From Hymenobacter nivis (GTDB taxonomy: Bacteria > Bacteroidota > Bacteroidia > Cytophagales > Hymenobacteraceae), in assembly GCF_003149515.1 (NCBI RefSeq), contig NZ_CP029145.1, positions 3,162,001 through 3,226,000 on the forward strand: DNA of 64,000 nucleotides. The letters run 5' to 3'. Within the stretch, counting starts at the first letter, position 1; each line of letters opens with the position of its first letter. The notes beneath the pieces are model-generated. The model had not been told where the DNA came from, made no database searches, and saw only the letters and a list, made by a program, of their open reading frames with translations. Below are positions 60,968-64,000 of the stretch, piece by piece. The position numbers and the translations under genes are program-made.

Positions 60968-62584
60968 ATGAAAGCACTTCTTGCCATTGCCTTGCTGGCG
61001 GGCACGTTGGCGGCCACGGCCCAGCCAATTAAAACTCCGACTACGGGCCTGCAAAACAACCAGGTGAAAGTTATCAGCGGCGCGCTGGCCGGCAGCGTAG
61101 CCACCAGTGGCATCCGCGAGTTCAAGGGCGTACCCTACGCCGCGCCGCCGGTGGGGCCCCGGCGCTGGCAGGCCCCGCAACCGGTGCAGCCGTGGGCCAA
61201 CGTGCGGCCGGCCACCCAGTTTGGGCCCCGGGCCATGCAGCTGCCGCTGTTCGGCGACATGAACTTTCGCTCGAACGGCGTGAGCGAGGACTGCCTGTAC
61301 CTGAACGTGTGGACGGGCGCCAAGTCGGGCCAGGAGCGCCGGCCGGTGCTGGTGTATTTCTACGGTGGGGGTTTCGTGGCCGGCGACGGCTCGGAGCCGC
61401 GCTACGACGGCGAAGCCATGGCCAAGCGGGGCATTGTGGCCGTGACAGTGAACTACCGGCTCGGCGTGTTTGGCTTCATGGCCCACCCCGAGCTGACCCA
61501 GGAATCGCCCCACCACGCCTCCGGCAACTACGGCTTACTCGACCAGGCCGCGGCTTTGGCCTGGGTGAAGGCTAATATTGCGGCCTTCGGCGGCGACCCG
61601 CAGCACGTCACCATCGCCGGCGAGTCGGCCGGCTCGTACTCGGTGAGCGCCCAAATGGCGTCGCCGCTATCCAAAAATCTGCTGGCGGGCGCCATCGGCG
61701 AGAGCGGCTCGCTGCTGGGATTACAGCCGCTGCCCACGCTGGCCCAGGCCGAGCAGACCGGTGTGGCTTTCGGCGCCGCGGTGGGGGCCCCCACGCTGGC
61801 GGCGCTGCGGGCCCTGCCGGCCGAGCAAGTGCTGGCCGCCACCGGCAAACCAGACGCGCCTCGCTTTTCACCCAACGTAGACGGGTATTTCCTGCCCCGC
61901 TCGCCCACTGAAATCTTTAGTGCCGGCCAGCAGGCGCACGTACCGCTGCTGGTAGGCTGGAACTCGCAGGAAATGGGCTACCAGATGCTACTGGGGCCCA
62001 ACCCGCCCACGGCGGAAAATTACCAAGCCGCCGTACAGAAGCTGTACGGTGAGCGCGCCGCCAGGGCCCTAAAGCTCTACCCCGCCGCCACGGCCGAGCA
62101 GTCGGCCACCGATTTGGCCAGTGACCGGTTCATCGCCTACAGCACTTGGAAATGGGCCGACTTGCAGACCCAAACCGGCGGCCGGCCCGTGTACCGCTAC
62201 CTCTACGCCCGCCCCCGCCCGGCTTTGGTGCCCGAGCTAGGCAATGCCACGCCCGGCCTGGCGGGCGGCGTCATCAAGGGCGGTGCGGGGGCCCCGGCGC
62301 CGCCGGCCAAGGGCGCGGTGCACTCAGCCGAGATTGAGTACGCGCTGGGTAACCTGCCCACTAACAAGGTATTTGCCTGGACGCCCGACGATTACAAAGT
62401 ATCGGAGCAGCTGCAAGCCTACTTCGCCAACTTCATCAAAACCGGTAACCCCAACGGCCCCGGCCTGCCCGCGTGGCCGGCCGCCCAGCAGGGCCCCGGC
62501 GGGCAGCTGCTGCGCGTGGACGTGAACACCCGCGCCGAGCCCGACCAAACCCGGGCGCGCTACCTCTTTCTGGAGCAGAAATAG
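60968..62584 (+). CDS. Exported type-B carboxylesterase/lipase
   Basis: 538 residues of the alpha/beta-hydrolase fold. Signal peptide MKALLAIALLAGTLAATAQP. Family blocks: EDCLYLNVW, the oxyanion loop YGGGFVAGDGS, the nucleophile elbow TIAGESAGSYSVSAQM (catalytic Ser), and the His in KGAVHSAEIEYALGN. The catalytic acid lies in between. Such secreted esterases act on short-chain esters; the natural substrate is unknown. ATG at 60968. Confidence 0.93.
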   Translation: MKALLAIALLAGTLAATAQPIKTPTTGLQNNQVKVISGALAGSVATSGIREFKGVPYAAPPVGPRRWQAPQPVQPWANVRPATQFGPRAMQLPLFGDMNFRSNGVSEDCLYLNVWTGAKSGQERRPVLVYFYGGGFVAGDGSEPRYDGEAMAKRGIVAVTVNYRLGVFGFMAHPELTQESPHHASGNYGLLDQAAALAWVKANIAAFGGDPQHVTIAGESAGSYSVSAQMASPLSKNLLAGAIGESGSLLGLQPLPTLAQAEQTGVAFGAAVGAPTLAALRALPAEQVLAATGKPDAPRFSPNVDGYFLPRSPTEIFSAGQQAHVPLLVGWNSQEMGYQMLLGPNPPTAENYQAAVQKLYGERAARALKLYPAATAEQSATDLASDRFIAYSTWKWADLQTQTGGRPVYRYLYARPRPALVPELGNATPGLAGGVIKGGAGAPAPPAKGAVHSAEIEYALGNLPTNKVFAWTPDDYKVSEQLQAYFANFIKTGNPNGPGLPAWPAAQQGPGGQLLRVDVNTRAEPDQTRARYLFLEQK

Positions 62585-62621
62585 GGCCCCACCGGGGCCC
62601 CGGGGTAGCCACGCCGGGGCC

Positions 62622-63536
62622 CTATTTCAGGTTTTTGGCCACTACAAATATCCGGTCGCCGAAGCGGCCGGTGAGCTTGTTGAGGTAGTAGGTGGGGTAC
62701 TGGCCGGCCAGCTTGCTCACCTTCTCAATCATGCTGCCGCCCAGGCGGATGTGCTTGGGCGGCTTCACGGGGTTCAGCAAATCGACGACTTCAAACCCGT
62801 TCTTCTCCAGCATCTTGCGGATAGTATTGGGCGTGAACTCGAACAAATGGTAGGGCGGAATATCCATCTTGCGCTCCTTGCCTAGGGCCCCGTAGGCGGC
62901 AAAGCCCAGGCGCACTGAGGGCAAGTTCAGCACCGACGGCAGGGCCAGCACCAGCAGCCCGCCGGGGCCCAAAATGCGGTGGAACTTGGCCAGCGTGGCC
63001 GAGGGCGAGCGCAAGTGCTCCAGCACGTCGCCCATGTAGGCCAGGTCGAACTGGTCGGTGTGGAAGTCCTCGGTGGTTTCGATATTACCGGTCACCACGG
63101 GCAGGTGCAGCTCGTGGCGGGCGAATTCTGCCGCGTGCTCGGATATTTCGAGGCCGTGGGTGGTCCAGCCCAGGGCTTGCAGGCTTTTGAGGGTGTAGCC
63201 GGGGCCACAGCCCACCTCCAGGTAGCGAAATTGCCGGCCCGGGTAGTGCGCCAGCACATAGTCGGTGAACTTGTCGGGCCGCAACTGGTTTAAGGCTTCG
63301 TTCTTCTGCCCGTCTTCGATGAACTTGACGTCCTGCTGGGTACGGTCGTAGTTGGGCCGGTCGGTGAAGTATTCTTTGCCGTAGAGCCGCTCCAACTGGG
63401 CCGGTGTGGGCTGCGGTTCGAGGAACATCAGCTCGCAGCGACGGCAGCGGGTGCCTTGCAGCTTTTGGCCCTCAAATTCGTAGTAGAAAGGCAGCTTTTT
63501 AAAATCGGAGCTGCCGCACAAGTCGCAGGTACGCAT
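62622..63536 (-). CDS. SAM-dependent methyltransferase with N-terminal zinc ribbon
   Basis: 304 residues. The N-terminus has CDLCGSSDFKKL and GTRCRRCELMFLEP, a four-Cys ribbon common in a group of class I methyltransferases from polysaccharide clusters. The SAM site is YLEVGCGPGYTLKSLQALGW, followed by THGLEIS and DLAYMGDVLEHLRSP. Substrate unknown, perhaps a sugar or lipid. ATG at 63536. Confidence 0.88.
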   Translation of the reverse strand: MRTCDLCGSSDFKKLPFYYEFEGQKLQGTRCRRCELMFLEPQPTPAQLERLYGKEYFTDRPNYDRTQQDVKFIEDGQKNEALNQLRPDKFTDYVLAHYPGRQFRYLEVGCGPGYTLKSLQALGWTTHGLEISEHAAEFARHELHLPVVTGNIETTEDFHTDQFDLAYMGDVLEHLRSPSATLAKFHRILGPGGLLVLALPSVLNLPSVRLGFAAYGALGKERKMDIPPYHLFEFTPNTIRKMLEKNGFEVVDLLNPVKPPKHIRLGGSMIEKVSKLAGQYPTYYLNKLTGRFGDRIFVVAKNLK

Positions 63537-63654
63537 GGAAATAGCGCGAACTTGCTGGTTTGCGCCATTGCCCAATCAATTCTGGTACAACAACGCGGGG
63601 ACGCGCATCACAAAGGTCGCCCCACTTTACGTAATTAGCTTAGCTCCTTTCTTT

Positions 63655-64000
63655 ATGCTCGATGTTCTTGTAATTGGGGCCGGCCCCGTGGGCCTGGCCT
63701 GCGCCCTCGAAGCCCAGCGCCGCGGCCTGCAAGTGGCCGTAGTGGACAAAGGGGCCCTGGTGAATTCCATCGTGGGCTACCCCTACAACATGGAGTTTTT
63801 CTCCACGCCCGAGCTGCTCGAAATCGGCGGCTACCCCTTCCCCACTTTCCACTACAAGCCCCTGCGCGAAGACGCCCTGGACTACTACCAGCGCGTGGCC
63901 CGGTCCGAAAACCTGGCCCTGCGCCTGCACGAGGAGGTACTGAGCCTGACCGGCGAGCAAGGCAATTTCTTGGTAACGACCAATAAAGGCGTCATTCCGA
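63655..64000 (+). CDS. ypdA: YpdA-like bacillithiol disulfide reductase, 5' part (cut by window edge)
   Basis: The first 115 residues are visible. MLDVLVIGAGPVGLACALEA is the FAD-binding GxGxxG start, followed by RRGLQVAVVDKGALVNSIVG and YPYNMEFFSTPELLEIGGYP, the YpdA/thioredoxin-reductase-like pattern. YpdA reduces bacillithiol disulfide with NADPH; Bacteroidota that make bacillithiol carry it. The rest lies outside the window. ATG at 63655. Confidence 0.85.
   Translation, partial: MLDVLVIGAGPVGLACALEAQRRGLQVAVVDKGALVNSIVGYPYNMEFFSTPELLEIGGYPFPTFHYKPLREDALDYYQRVARSENLALRLHEEVLSLTGEQGNFLVTTNKGVIP

Noticed and set aside
1-64000. tRNA and rRNA genes
   Set aside because: No T-arm words such as GGTTCGAATCC in a cloverleaf context and no rRNA-like stretch were noticed; a covariance scan was not possible.

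Overview
The window looks like a chromosomal segment of a high-GC member of the Bacteroidota, most likely Hymenobacter or a close relative. Three things point there: a complete gldKLMN block for gliding motility and type IX secretion (T9SS), repeated upstream elements of the Bacteroidota form TAnnTTTG, and GC-rich genes full of the word GGGGCCCC. This is inferred from gene content and style; no database was searched. No rRNA, tRNA or CRISPR array was seen.

Layout. 0-5.7 kb: the end of an NAD(P)HX dehydratase gene, a UbiA-like membrane protein, inorganic pyrophosphatase, a PafA-like phosphatase, a HAD phosphatase gene broken by two frameshifts, and an unknown protein. 6.1-12.3 kb: one minus-strand F-type ATP synthase operon (atpZ, AtpI-like, a, c, b, delta, alpha, gamma) without beta and epsilon. 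12.5-20.3 kb: a PorW/SprE-like lipoprotein, a class A penicillin-binding protein and uvrC, with an unusual 21-bp phased palindrome array between the last two. 20.4-26.2 kb: gldN, gldM, gldL, gldK and a PorP/SprF gene, all on the minus strand. 26.4-36.5 kb: hemD, a DUF4271 protein, a WecA-like transferase, lipB, a YraN nuclease-like protein, a MORN-like lipoprotein, a cyanophycinase-like peptidase, mgtE, arfB and a FabH-like synthase. 36.6-50.6 kb: a small barrel protein, a DUF3667 gene broken by an amber codon, two tandem OprB-like porins, a second mgtE, an M13 peptidase lipoprotein, several small proteins and a decayed insertion sequence. 50.6-58.9 kb: a glycosyltransferase, then a probable metal-homeostasis island (cation diffusion facilitator, TonB-dependent receptor, small His-rich exported protein, Fur-family regulator) with two STAS-like paralogs on either side of the regulator. 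59-64 kb: htpG, a carboxylesterase, a methyltransferase and the start of a YpdA-like reductase.

How parts work together. GldL/GldM form the proton-driven T9SS motor, GldK/GldN the outer-membrane ring, and PorP/SprF and PorW/SprE are accessory parts, so the window holds much of one secretion machine in two blocks. The metal island has an exporter, an outer-membrane importer and a metal-sensing repressor, with a near-perfect 33-bp palindrome and a related half-site next to the importer promoter; regulation by the Fur-type protein is inferred.

The most unusual signal is the 18.1-18.4 kb array: thirteen 11-bp palindromes or near-palindromes placed exactly every 21 bp. Other non-coding signals are a 40-bp perfect palindrome at 43.0 kb, a long inverted repeat at 57.0 kb with a related solo end at 5.0 kb, and a family of hairpins built from GTTRTCAGTTG-like words, mostly between genes that converge.
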